Source of the DNA: Hungatella sp.
GTDB taxonomy: Bacteria; Bacillota; Clostridia; Lachnospirales; Lachnospiraceae
NCBI GenBank assembly: GCA_022792815.1
Contig: JAAWBS010000002.1
Span: forward strand, 39,633 to 103,632
DNA length: 64,000 bases
Reading direction: 5' to 3'
Positions 1 to 8,659 of the stretch are shown here, in pieces (the first letter of the stretch is position 1; every line of letters begins with the position of its first letter). A model generated the notes under the pieces. It made no database searches, was not told where the DNA came from, and worked only from the letters and a program-made list of their open reading frames with translations. Both the position numbers and the translations under genes were made by a program.

Positions 1-947
1 GCACCGTACTGCAAAGGCTCATTGATGTTGAACACCGACGGAACCAAAGTAGCTTTGCCCAGAAGGCGGAACTTTTTCGACTTGGCCTTGAGCATGAACA
101 GGGCGAGAGGAAGCGTGGCGCCCTGGCCTCCGATGTGGTGGTAACGGCTGAAACCGTAGGCATAAATATTCTTGGGAGCCATGCCTGCCGCCACCAGGGA
201 GGCGTTCTCCGCGATGGCCGCCTGGGTGATGCTGCGCGTCACGGGAGTGAACACCCAGCCGGACACGCCGAAGAAATAGAAAATGTTCTGCAGAAATACG
301 ATGAGCACCACGCCGGGAGCGCTCTGTGCAAATCCGGTGACAGGCTTCATGATGATCTGCACCATGGTGAACACGTCGATCTTCAGCGCGTAGGTGAAGA
401 TATACCCTGCTGTCAGGCTCAAAATGATGGCGATAATATTGTCAAACCAGTTCTTGATAAAATCAGGAAGCACGCTGTCCTCGCTGAAGAAGGAGAACTT
501 GTTCATGGCTTTGTACACGGCGGACACCAGAATGCCGACCACTATGGCGGTGAACATGCCGCCTGCGCCGAACTTGGACATGGCTACCAGGGAGCCTCCC
601 TCCACGGTCTCGAAGTTCATACACATCATAAACGTGCCGATCCCCGTAAATCCGGCGATCATGGCCCGGTCTTTCTTACCGATCTTGTTCATACAGTTAT
701 ACGGGATCACATAGGCCACAAACAGACCGATCAGACCGAAGGAAAAGGTACTGAGCGGGGAGATGTCCGGCAGAGCCGGGACAAACCGCCTCAAAATCGC
801 CCACAGGGATGGTATCGTACTGACCATGGAAAACGGAACGATGTAGAGGATGGCATCAGCCACGATGCTGAACCAGAAATTCTTCGTGATCTTGTTGACG
901 ACGGGGACCAGATTTTTCTCAATCCACGCCTGTATCTTATTCATCAT
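1..947 (-). CDS. PTS lactose/cellobiose-family EIIC permease, 3' end cut by window edge
   Basis: The frame is open from an ATG at 947 to the left edge, so about 315 residues are visible and the C-terminus is missing. The translation is rich in hydrophobic segments and carries the GGQGATLPLALFML and FNINEPLQYG motifs that mark the CelB/LacE/ChbC EIIC family. It would form the membrane channel that takes up a sugar with phosphorylation by EIIB. A purine-rich site GGAG lies 9 nt before the ATG. The EIIB gene lies 67 nt upstream on the same strand, so the two are probably cotranscribed. The substrate cannot be read from sequence; cellobiose or another beta-glucoside is the default for the family. 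Confidence 0.9.
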   Translation of the reverse strand, partial: MMNKIQAWIEKNLVPVVNKITKNFWFSIVADAILYIVPFSMVSTIPSLWAILRRFVPALPDISPLSTFSFGLIGLFVAYVIPYNCMNKIGKKDRAMIAGFTGIGTFMMCMNFETVEGGSLVAMSKFGAGGMFTAIVVGILVSAVYKAMNKFSFFSEDSVLPDFIKNWFDNIIAIILSLTAGYIFTYALKIDVFTMVQIIMKPVTGFAQSAPGVVLIVFLQNIFYFFGVSGWVFTPVTRSITQAAIAENASLVAAGMAPKNIYAYGFSRYHHIGGQGATLPLALFMLKAKSKKFRLLGKATLVPSVFNINEPLQYG

Positions 948-1014
948 AACATTTTTCTCCTTGTTTCATAAAGTTGCCGTCCCGCGGGACGGAATTGCCG
1001 ATGACAGCCGCCCT

Positions 1015-1326
1015 TTACGCTTCGTTGTAAAAATCAATGGCAGACTCCAGGATGCTCTCTCCGTCCAGAGCTCCGTAATCGTCCGGGTCGATGGAAGTCA
1101 CCTTCACGTTGTGGCTCTTCAGCATCTCCCGGTACTCCGGCACCTCGGCCGAAAAATGAGGTCCCAAAAGCAGCACGTCAATCTTGTCCGCGTACTCCGA
1201 CACCTGGGATTTGCTGACCGCGTGGATGGTCACATCCAGTTTCTTGGCCTTCGCCGCCTTCCTCATGTTGGCAGCCATAAATCCGGTGGAAGCCCCGATG
1301 CCGCATGCAAGTAAAATTCTGATCAT
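1015..1326 (-). CDS. PTS lactose/cellobiose-family EIIB
   Basis: The product is a 103-residue cytoplasmic EIIB domain. Its phospho-acceptor cysteine sits in a P-loop near the N-terminus (LLACGIGASTG, Cys8). Length and the pattern LLLGPHF match CelA-type EIIB. I chose the ATG at 1326 because AAAGGGG lies just upstream and the P-loop then falls at the usual distance; the same frame runs open for 36 codons further, but those residues are unlike EIIB. It accepts phosphate from EIIA and passes it to sugar in the EIIC encoded downstream. No EIIA gene is in view, though the regulator nearby carries an EIIA-like domain. Confidence 0.92.
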   Translation of the reverse strand: MIRILLACGIGASTGFMAANMRKAAKAKKLDVTIHAVSKSQVSEYADKIDVLLLGPHFSAEVPEYREMLKSHNVKVTSIDPDDYGALDGESILESAIDFYNEA

Positions 1327-1416
1327 AAACCGATTCCCCTTTCTGCTTTTTACATAGTTTTCTGTTCCTTGTGAACCTATTTTAGGATATAATCCACAAT
1401 TAATAAAATATAATTC

Positions 1417-1462
1417 TTTCCGGCAAGGCGGCAATATAGGCAGATTGCCGCCTTGCCGGAAA
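1417..1462. repeat. 19-bp perfect inverted repeat upstream of the EIIB gene
   Basis: Two perfectly complementary 19-nt arms (1417-1435 and 1444-1462) flank an 8-nt spacer in the leader region of the EIIB-EIIC operon. Neither strand has a T tract after the second arm, so it does not look like an ordinary intrinsic terminator. An operator for the adjacent PRD activator, or an mRNA stem in the 5' leader, are the two likely readings. Confidence 0.7.
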
Positions 1463-1537
1463 AATGCTTATACTGACAGCAGCCACTCTCTCATCCCGGC
1501 ACTCCATCCGGGCGACAGAACATACCGTCCACGTCAT

Positions 1538-1598
1538 AAAAATAATAAAAGGATCCACAGCGCCGGCCTCTCATGTGCCGAAATGACGCTGTAGATCC
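1538..1598 (-). terminator. Intrinsic terminator of the PTS regulator gene
   Basis: On the minus strand two 12-nt arms (1598-1587 and 1562-1551) pair with one mismatch and are followed directly by TTTTATTATTTTTAT. It lies 50 nt after the stop codon of the regulator gene and separates it from the EIIB-EIIC operon, which must therefore have its own promoter. Confidence 0.75.
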
Positions 1599-1647
1599 CA
1601 AATCCCAGATGCAGAGTCCGACAAAACCGTCTCCACATCCCCCGCAG

Positions 1648-3540
1648 TCAGATGATCCGCCTGCAGAATTCTTCAAATGTACCTGTCTTTAAAAGCTCGA
1701 TGGTCCGGTTGGTGGAGTTAAACAGATCCACCACCAGGTCAAAAGCCGGGGTGAAATATTTCATCTCCTGCCTGGCGATTCCCACCAGGAGGATAAAGTG
1801 GACCGTCTTCCTGCCCCACCGGATAGGCATATTGTTGTGGACCACACAGATAAAGGACCGCTCCGCATTCTGGCTGATGGCGTGGGGCATGGCAAGGACG
1901 TCGGTAAAGGCCGTGCTGGAGACCGACTCCCGCAGCACCACATCCTGGATAAAGGCCTCCTTAATATACCCCTGCTCCAGGCACCGCTGCCCCATAAACC
2001 GGATGTAGGCCTCCTCGTCCTCCAGGACAAGATTCCTGAAATAGAGCTCTTTGTGAAACAGACTCTGGAAAAAAGTCCTGGTGTGCTCCAGCTTTTTCTC
2101 CTCCTCGATCTGATCCAGCTTCCCCCGGATGTCATCTATATTTTTTCTGGTCAGAATCGGACTCACCTGAACGATGCGCCGCCCCTCACTCTCCACCGGC
2201 AGGGTGGTGATCACCAGGTCACTGACCGTGGCGTGCTGGAGAAAACAGCTGATGGACAGCACATTCCGGATCAGAAGACGGTCTTTAAAGGTCTCGCTGA
2301 TGTGGCTGACCAGTTTTTTGGAATAGGAATGGTAGGACTCCACCACGATGGTACAGGTGACAAGTTCCTTGTGCTGTCTGCTGTTTTCCAGATACGCGCC
2401 GAAATGAAAGGCGATAAAGGCGATCTCGTCCTCATTGAAGCTCACCTGATAAATGTGATCAAAATTGTGGGCGAAAAACACCGCCATGTCGTAGACCGGC
2501 GCATAGTCTTTCTTCAGCTGAGGGCCCACCGGGTTGGGAATCCCCATCTGATAGGCGCACCGCTGGTAGGCATAGTATACGTGAAGGACAAACTGCATAA
2601 TAAAATCATTGTCAAACTCCGGGATGCAGTAGCGCTCGGACACCAGGGAGAGGACGGAGGTCACATTGCTGATAAACTCATGGCTGATGACGCTGCGGAT
2701 ATTCACCGTCTCGTGCTCCGCCGAAAGAGCAATGAGAATCAGGATCTGCTGATAGTCCCTCTCCGGGATCTGGATCCCGTGGTTCTCCATAAAATTGGCG
2801 GAGATCATGTCCGCCAGAGCCTTGATCTCCTCCCTGTCGTAGAGAGACTCCAAAAGGCCGTCTGTGGAGACCCGGGCTTCCTGCTCCTCCAGGCCGTCTC
2901 CCGACTGAAGCCGGATCAGGATCACCAGGATGTGGACCATCAGGTTGTTCAGGGAGTAATCGTTGAGGTAAATCTGAGCCTTCTGAAAAACCGGATACAG
3001 CTCCTGCATGATCCCGTCCACGTCCTGATGGGGAAACAATTGGAGAAGGGACTCGTCTGTGTTCCAGAAGCTGTAGGAATCGCTGGTGGCGATATACCCG
3101 ATGAGCCTCCTCTTATTCCACTCGCTCCCCTTAAGATAAAACTGATAATTGCTGGACTCTATGCAAAGGCCGTACTCTTTCACCATGCTTTTTATCCGGG
3201 GAATGATCACATTGACCACTGTGCTGGCACTGACGAAGAGCCTCTCCGCCTCATCGAAGGCATTGATCCCCTCCTTGCTGGTGAGCAGGTCGGAAAGCAC
3301 CTGCCAGGAACGGGCCTCATTCTCAGAAAGGCCGTTATCCTGGGCGGCGGCCCCCTTCTCCAGACGATATCCCTCCCGGGAGGAAACGATGGAGACGTCG
3401 CCGCTCTCATTCAGTACCTTTATGTAATTGCGGACCGTCCTCTCGCTGGCTCCCAGCATCCCTGCCAGGATCGCCGCCGGGATGCTCTTGTCCGCCTCTG
3501 AAAGAATCCTGAGCAGCTCATTCTGCCTGTTATTTTTCAT
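1648..3540 (-). CDS. PRD-containing PTS transcriptional activator (LicR/MtlR type)
   Basis: This 630-residue protein has the layout of a BglG/LicR-family activator. An N-terminal helix-turn-helix (about residues 5-50, with SIPAAILAGMLGASERTVR) is followed by an Mga-like linker, two PTS regulation domains (roughly 180-400), an EIIB-like domain (about 405-490) and a C-terminal EIIA_2-type domain with the AMPHA histidine motif. Such proteins activate sugar PTS genes when phosphorylation by HPr and EIIB signals substrate. The DNA-binding start, rather than an RNA-binding CAT domain, argues for an activator. AAGGAG precedes the ATG. The gene follows the HPr-like gene by 45 nt and has its own terminator downstream. 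The target is probably the EIIB-EIIC operon next door. Confidence 0.88.
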   Translation of the reverse strand: MKNNRQNELLRILSEADKSIPAAILAGMLGASERTVRNYIKVLNESGDVSIVSSREGYRLEKGAAAQDNGLSENEARSWQVLSDLLTSKEGINAFDEAERLFVSASTVVNVIIPRIKSMVKEYGLCIESSNYQFYLKGSEWNKRRLIGYIATSDSYSFWNTDESLLQLFPHQDVDGIMQELYPVFQKAQIYLNDYSLNNLMVHILVILIRLQSGDGLEEQEARVSTDGLLESLYDREEIKALADMISANFMENHGIQIPERDYQQILILIALSAEHETVNIRSVISHEFISNVTSVLSLVSERYCIPEFDNDFIMQFVLHVYYAYQRCAYQMGIPNPVGPQLKKDYAPVYDMAVFFAHNFDHIYQVSFNEDEIAFIAFHFGAYLENSRQHKELVTCTIVVESYHSYSKKLVSHISETFKDRLLIRNVLSISCFLQHATVSDLVITTLPVESEGRRIVQVSPILTRKNIDDIRGKLDQIEEEKKLEHTRTFFQSLFHKELYFRNLVLEDEEAYIRFMGQRCLEQGYIKEAFIQDVVLRESVSSTAFTDVLAMPHAISQNAERSFICVVHNNMPIRWGRKTVHFILLVGIARQEMKYFTPAFDLVVDLFNSTNRTIELLKTGTFEEFCRRII

Positions 3541-3585
3541 ATGGTAGGGCTCCTTGTCTTGTACTGGCTGTCGTGGGCCTGGCCG

Positions 3586-3843
3586 TCAGAGATTCTTCTC
3601 GGCAAACTCTCTCAGGGCTTCCATGGCCTCCTCCTCCCGGTCTCCGTCCGTCTCCAGGGTGATCTCCTGGCCGCACTTGACGCCGAGGCCCATGACCCCG
3701 AAAATCTTCTTGGCATCCGCCCTGCGGCTCCCCTGTATGACGGTGACCCGGCAGGGAAAGGACAGGGCCAGCTTGGTCAGAAAACCTGCCGGCTGGGCGT
3801 GAAGGCCCATCTTGTCGGTGACAGTGTAGTGGAATGATTTCAT
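3586..3843 (-). CDS. HPr-like phosphocarrier with Lys46 and Gln17
   Basis: The 85-residue product aligns without gaps to HPr. It keeps the phosphorylatable His15 in GLHAQPAG, but the usual Arg17 is Gln and the regulatory Ser46 is Lys (AKKIFGVMGLG). In Bacillota, HPr kinase acts on Ser46 to trigger CcpA repression, so this copy should carry phosphate for the PTS but not signal catabolite repression. The start at 3843 follows GGGGAGG; a further in-frame ATG at 3864 is less well placed. It is cotranscribed with the activator downstream, which suggests a dedicated PTS carrier rather than the general HPr. Confidence 0.85.
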   Translation of the reverse strand: MKSFHYTVTDKMGLHAQPAGFLTKLALSFPCRVTVIQGSRRADAKKIFGVMGLGVKCGQEITLETDGDREEEAMEALREFAEKNL

Positions 3844-4034
3844 TGGTGAACCTCCCCGTATCATATTACTTCGGCCTCTTGATGCCGCCTTTTCTCTTTA
3901 ATCCAAGCCCGTGAAGATAGATCTCAGGCACGTTGATCCTGCCATCCGTCGTCAGTCTGTGTATATCATATTGCCATGTCCATCTTTCATCACCCTATGA
4001 CTAAATCAGGACTTCCCGGGACTCATTTAAAACT

Positions 4035-4063
4035 ATTTTATCCTATATTCAGTTATTAAGCAA
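4035..4063 (-). promoter_or_regulatory. Promoter for the HPr-like gene and activator
   Basis: On the minus strand TTGCTT (4063-4058) and TAAAAT (4040-4035) are separated by 17 nt. The start codon at 3843 leaves a leader of about 185 nt. That leader contains a 39-codon frame (3866-3985) without a normal start codon, and nothing else that I recognise. Confidence 0.5.
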
Positions 4064-4140
4064 TCGTCAATCATCAAAAGAGCCACTCATTCTGTATGGC
4101 CCCTGTCTCTGCTGTCTAAAATATCTTCCTTTATTAACAA

Positions 4141-4169
4141 TTGTAAACAACTCCTTTTTCGTGTAAAAT
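4141..4169 (+). promoter_or_regulatory. Promoter for sbcDC
   Basis: TTGTAA (4141-4146) and TAAAAT (4164-4169) are separated by exactly 17 nt, 58 nt before the sbcD start. It diverges from the promoter of the HPr-like gene in the same intergenic region. Confidence 0.6.
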
Positions 4170-4227
4170 GACAGCATAAAGACGCCAAATCCCATTTAAA
4201 ATACCTGCAGAACCGGAGGCAAACGCC

Positions 4228-5379
4228 ATGAGATTTTTTCATCTGTCCGATCTCCATATCGGCCTGAAACTGATGAACCGCGATCTCCTCGAAGATCAGA
4301 AATACATCTTAAACCAGATCACCGACTTAGCCCGGCAGGAGAAGCCGGACGCGGTGGTCATCGCAGGGGATCTCTACGACAAGGCGGTTCCATCCGCCGA
4401 GGCGGTGGAGGTGCTCAGCCATTTTGTCACGGACTTAACCCGGGCGCTTCCGGATGCGGCCGTCATGATGATCAGCGGAAACCACGACAGCGGTCCCAGA
4501 GTGGACTGTTTCCGGAGCGTGCTCTGCCGGCAGAACCTCCACATGATCGGGCTGCCTCCCCAGACAGAGGCGGAGCACATCGAGAAGGTGGTCCTGGAGG
4601 ATGCCTTCGGGAAGGTCAATTTCTACCTTCTCCCCTTCGTAAAGCCGTCCATGGTCAAATCCGTCGTGGGTGCGGACAGCCACGGAAACAACCGCTCCTA
4701 CGACGAGACCATACGCCGGCTCATCGACAGGGAACATCTGGACGACAGCGAGAGAAACGTCCTGGTAAGCCACCAGTTCTACCTCCCTGCCGGGACCCGG
4801 GCGGAAGACGTGGAGCGGATGGACTCGGAGATCCGGACCGTGGGCAACATCGACGAAGTGGGCTCCGATGTGCTGGAGAGGTTTGACTACGCCGCCCTGG
4901 GCCACATCCACAAGCCCATGAAAGCGGGCAGCGGCTCTCACCGCTACTGCGGCACTCCTCTGGCCTGTTCCGTCAGCGAGGCAGGGCAGGAAAAAGGGGT
5001 GATCCTGGTGGACTTACAGGAAAAAGGCCGGGCTCCTCAGATCACGGTTCTTCCCCTAACTCCCCTCCGTCAGGTCCGGGTCATCCGGGGAGAGCTGAAA
5101 GACCTGCTGTCTCAGGCCTGCGGCGACTACGTGACGGTGATCCTGACAGACAAGGCGGACCTGGACGTCATCGACATGCAGGACCGGATACGCACGGCCT
5201 TTCCCTTCCTGTTGGAGATTCGCCGGGAGGGAGTGAGGAAAGCAGACTACACCGGGGACGTGAAGGCCGAAGCGCTGCTGAATCCTTTTGAGCTGTGCTG
5301 CGCCTTCCTGAAGGATCTGGATCAGGGAGAAAAAGACATATTGAAAGACGTGATTCACACGGTTCAGGGGGTGAAATGA
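4228..5379 (+). CDS. sbcD: Exonuclease subunit SbcD
   Basis: This 383-residue calcineurin-like phosphoesterase is the nuclease subunit of the SbcCD complex (the bacterial Mre11). It processes hairpins and double-strand ends with the SbcC ATPase. All family motifs are visible: DLHIG near the N-terminus, GDLYD, GNHDSG, the histidine in SHQFY, and GHIHKP. Length is normal. A GGAGG site precedes the ATG. The sbcC start follows the stop with a single-nucleotide gap, which implies translational coupling. Confidence 0.96.
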   Translation: MRFFHLSDLHIGLKLMNRDLLEDQKYILNQITDLARQEKPDAVVIAGDLYDKAVPSAEAVEVLSHFVTDLTRALPDAAVMMISGNHDSGPRVDCFRSVLCRQNLHMIGLPPQTEAEHIEKVVLEDAFGKVNFYLLPFVKPSMVKSVVGADSHGNNRSYDETIRRLIDREHLDDSERNVLVSHQFYLPAGTRAEDVERMDSEIRTVGNIDEVGSDVLERFDYAALGHIHKPMKAGSGSHRYCGTPLACSVSEAGQEKGVILVDLQEKGRAPQITVLPLTPLRQVRVIRGELKDLLSQACGDYVTVILTDKADLDVIDMQDRIRTAFPFLLEIRREGVRKADYTGDVKAEALLNPFELCCAFLKDLDQGEKDILKDVIHTVQGVK

Positions 5380-5380
5380 G

Positions 5381-8300
5381 ATGAGACCGCTTACATTGAC
5401 TATGGAGGCGTTCGGCTCCTACGGGAGAAGGACGGTTATCGACTTCCAAAAGCCGGATCAGAACCTGTTTCTCATCACCGGGGATACAGGGGCCGGGAAG
5501 ACCACGATTTTTGACGCCATCGTGTTTGCCCTCTACGGGGAAGCCAGCTCCACCTCCAACAAAAAGGACGGCGCGGAGCTGCAGAGCCAGTTTGTGGGCC
5601 TCCATGTGAAGCCATTTGTGGAGCTTACCTTTTCCGAGGGAAACGGCCCCGAGACTCTGGTCTACAAAGTGCGCCGGGAGCCCAGACATCTGCGGCCTCT
5701 GAAAAGGGGAGCGGGAGCCAAAGAGGAGAGCGAGACCGTGTCCCTCACCATGCCTGACGGCTCTGAATACCCTCAGAAGGAGACGGACCAGAAGCTGGAA
5801 GAGATCGTGGGGCTGACCAAAGGACAATTTATGCAGGTGGCCATGATCGCCCAGGGCGAATTTATGGACCTGCTGCGGGCCAAATCCGACGACAAAAAGA
5901 AGATCTTTCGGAAGCTCTTCAAGACTGAGCTGTTTCAGATGATCTCGGACGAACTGGGCCGAAGAAAAAAAGAGAAGGAGAAGGAGATCGCCACCATCCG
6001 CACCGTGTATCAGACGGAAGCCGCCCATGTGGTGATCCCCGATGGATATGAACGGCGGGATGAACTGCAGGCACAAAAGGATAAGGTCAGCAGACCGGAC
6101 CGGCTGACTGCCGCAGATATGGAAACGTTTTTAGAGGAGCTGAGACTGGTCCGGGACTGGCTGAGAGAAGTGCGGGACCAGAAAGCGCAGGAGCGGCAGG
6201 CCGCCGGAGAGCTTCGGGACGAGAAGCGGGCGGAATTTACCAGGGCCGAAGGCCTGCTGAAATCTTATGAGCAGCTGGACAAGGCTCTCGCAGAATCAGA
6301 GCGGTATCGGGAGATGGAAGAAGAGATGAAGGAGACCGAGACCCGGATCACCCGGCTGCGGGATTCCTATGAGATCAAAGACCGGTACGATCAATATGGC
6401 GGAGCTCTCTTACGGCAGGAAGCCACCGCGTTTTCCCTAAAACAAGAGGAAGCACTGCTGCCGGGCCTGAAAAAGGAGGCCGAGGAGGCTGCCGCCATGG
6501 AAGCTGCGGCTAAGGAGCTGTATGAAACAGAACTGGAGTATTTCACCCAGACAGCCGAGAGAGTGAGAAAGGCCCTGGAATTTTTTGATAAGATCAAACT
6601 GGCCGAGGAGGAGGTCTCACAGGATCAGAAGAAGGCCGAAACGGCCCGGGAAAGCGCCAGAAAAGCCCGGAACGAGCTGGCGGCGCTGGAGAAGCAGGAA
6701 ACGGACTGGAGAAAGCAGGCGGAAGAACTGGGAGACGTAGAAGGACAATTAAGCCTCTGGAATAAAAAAAATCAGGAGACAGCCGGCCTGAAAGCGGACC
6801 TGTCAGCACTCATCGGCCAGAGACAGGAAGCAGACAACCAGAAAAATCTGGCAGTCCGATCCAGGAAAGCCTACGCCCTGGCCGCCCGGACGTACGAAGA
6901 GAAAAACAGCGGGTACGAATCCAAAAGAAAAGCATTTCTGGATGCCCAGGCCGGTTTTCTGGCCCGGGAACTTTGCCCCGGAATCCCCTGCCCGGTCTGC
7001 GGTTCCCGGGAGCACCCCAGCCCCTGCCCCCAGACAAACGATCACGAAGAGCTTTCCAGAGAGGCGCTGGAAGCGCTGGCTGAAGAGGTGGGCCGACTGA
7101 GGACGGCCCAGGAAAAACAGGCGGCCAAAGCCCAGGCTGATCAGGCTCTGGCAGACGAGAAAGAGGAGTCGTGGGCCACGGCCATGAAACGATTTTGCCG
7201 GCGCCTGGCCGGAGCTATGTCCAAAGACACAGCCGAACCTGCAGCAGAACTCTCGGAATCCGTCACTCTGACGCAAGCCGAAGAACGGACGGCGGCATTG
7301 GAAAAAACCGTCCTGGAAGAAGGGATTCGGCTGAAGGAAAAATCCGGCATCCTGGAGAAAGTTCTGGATTCTCTGAGCAAAGTTGACCAGAAGAAAGGGA
7401 AACTGAGAGAAGCGGCGGAAAAAGCCCAGGAGGTGGTGGTGACAGCCACGGCTGCCCTGTCGGGAAGTCAGGCTCAGTTAGAGACGCTCCGAAAAGAAGC
7501 GTCGAAGGATTACGCCACCGCCCAGGAGGCCCTCCTGGCCAGAAAAACCGCTGAGGAGAAAAAGGATCAGCAAAATACGGTCTACAAAACAGCTGCCGAA
7601 AAAGCCCGGAAGGCAAAGGCGGCAAAGGAGCAGTCCGAGACGCTGATCGGAAAATACAGGAGGGACCTTCCCGCTCAGAAGCAGGAGACCATGGAGCAAG
7701 AAGCCTCCTACGAGACTCTGAGAGAGCAGAAACACTTAAGCGAATCCCAGTGGAAATCTCTCGTGGCCGCCTATGACAGAGAGACGGCCAACAGGATGCA
7801 GGTCATGGTAGAGGAGTACAACCAGGAAAAATCTGCCGCCCTCGGCATGGCGGAAGCCGCAAACGGAGCCATCGACGGCAGAAAGCGCCCGGATCTGGCA
7901 GCGCTCACCCTGGAAAAACAGGAGGCGGAACGTCGGTACGAACTGGCAGACGAGAGCTGGAATCAGTGTCAGGCCTGCTGGCAGACAGAAGAGACCATCC
8001 TGTCGTCTCTGGCCCCTAAGATGGAGGAGCGGGGCCGGGTGGTGGAGGAGTACGCCCGCCTGGACGTTCTGTACCGCCTGGTCTCCGGCAATGTAACCGG
8101 CGCCAGGATGGACCTGGAAACCTATGTCCAGCGGTATTATCTTGAAAAAATCCTCCGCAGCGCAAACCGGCGGTTCTATGAAATGTCGGCAGGACAGTTT
8201 GAGCTTCGGATGTGCGGGCTTGCGAAAGCCGGGGAGGGGAAAAACCGAGGCCTGGATCTCATGGCCTACTCCACGGTCACCGGAAAGGAACGGGAGATCC

Positions 8301-8599
8301 GCACCCTGTCCGGCGGAGAGTCCTTCATGGCCGCTCTCTCCCTGGCCCTGGGCATGGCAGACCAGATTCAGGAGTCCTCCGCCGGCCTGAATCTTGACAT
8401 GATGTTTATCGACGAAGGCTTCGGCTCCTTAGACGAGCACTCCAGAAACCAGGCTGTAAAAGTGCTTCAGAGGATGGCCGGCGGCTCCAAGCTCATCGGC
8501 ATCATCTCCCATGTGTCCGAGCTGAAACAGGAGATCGAGGACCAGCTGATCGTCAGCAAAGACGACGACGGGAGCTGCGTCAGGTGGCAGATCAGCTGA
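5381..8599 (+). CDS. sbcC: Exonuclease subunit SbcC (Rad50-like ATPase)
   Basis: The 1072-residue SMC-like ATPase of the SbcCD complex. The Walker A motif GDTGAGKTT lies near residues 33-41. Two long, charged coiled-coil arms follow, joined by a zinc hook (CPVCGSREHP, about residue 535). The signature LSGGE and the Walker B DEGFGSLD are near the C-terminus. ATP-driven opening and closing of the arms presents DNA ends to SbcD. The order and 1-nt spacing after sbcD are standard. Transcription probably ends at the hairpin at 8623-8654. Confidence 0.96.
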   Translation: MRPLTLTMEAFGSYGRRTVIDFQKPDQNLFLITGDTGAGKTTIFDAIVFALYGEASSTSNKKDGAELQSQFVGLHVKPFVELTFSEGNGPETLVYKVRREPRHLRPLKRGAGAKEESETVSLTMPDGSEYPQKETDQKLEEIVGLTKGQFMQVAMIAQGEFMDLLRAKSDDKKKIFRKLFKTELFQMISDELGRRKKEKEKEIATIRTVYQTEAAHVVIPDGYERRDELQAQKDKVSRPDRLTAADMETFLEELRLVRDWLREVRDQKAQERQAAGELRDEKRAEFTRAEGLLKSYEQLDKALAESERYREMEEEMKETETRITRLRDSYEIKDRYDQYGGALLRQEATAFSLKQEEALLPGLKKEAEEAAAMEAAAKELYETELEYFTQTAERVRKALEFFDKIKLAEEEVSQDQKKAETARESARKARNELAALEKQETDWRKQAEELGDVEGQLSLWNKKNQETAGLKADLSALIGQRQEADNQKNLAVRSRKAYALAARTYEEKNSGYESKRKAFLDAQAGFLARELCPGIPCPVCGSREHPSPCPQTNDHEELSREALEALAEEVGRLRTAQEKQAAKAQADQALADEKEESWATAMKRFCRRLAGAMSKDTAEPAAELSESVTLTQAEERTAALEKTVLEEGIRLKEKSGILEKVLDSLSKVDQKKGKLREAAEKAQEVVVTATAALSGSQAQLETLRKEASKDYATAQEALLARKTAEEKKDQQNTVYKTAAEKARKAKAAKEQSETLIGKYRRDLPAQKQETMEQEASYETLREQKHLSESQWKSLVAAYDRETANRMQVMVEEYNQEKSAALGMAEAANGAIDGRKRPDLAALTLEKQEAERRYELADESWNQCQACWQTEETILSSLAPKMEERGRVVEEYARLDVLYRLVSGNVTGARMDLETYVQRYYLEKILRSANRRFYEMSAGQFELRMCGLAKAGEGKNRGLDLMAYSTVTGKEREIRTLSGGESFMAALSLALGMADQIQESSAGLNLDMMFIDEGFGSLDEHSRNQAVKVLQRMAGGSKLIGIISHVSELKQEIEDQLIVSKDDDGSCVRWQIS

Positions 8600-8622
8600 C
8601 ACGGCGTCTACAGAGAACGGCA

Positions 8623-8654
8623 GGGCCGGGAATCTGTCTTTCGATTCCCGGCCC
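8623..8654. terminator. Hairpin between convergent sbcC and dehydrogenase-like gene
   Basis: Perfect 12-nt arms (8623-8634 and 8643-8654) flank an 8-nt loop, 23 nt after the sbcC stop and 5 nt before the 3' end of the convergent minus-strand gene. Neither side has a good T tract. I call it a likely bidirectional terminator from its position and strength. Confidence 0.5.
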
Positions 8655-8659
8655 ATGAT

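Noticed and set aside
135..971. Plus-strand frame opposite the EIIC gene
   Set aside because: The minus strand encodes a convincing EIIC with family motifs; the plus frame is His/Asp-rich noise.
1491..1676. Small minus-strand frame downstream of the activator
   Set aside because: It overlaps the activator's 3' end and the terminator, has no ribosome site, and a Gly/Cys-rich unlikely sequence.
1798..3501. Long plus-strand frame (567 codons) opposite the PRD activator gene
   Set aside because: It lies wholly antisense to a clearly conserved gene, has no ribosome site or protein similarity, and such frames are common in this base composition.
5168..6076. Minus-strand frame (302 codons) opposite sbcD-sbcC
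   Set aside because: Antisense to two well-supported genes with all motifs; low-complexity translation without similarity.
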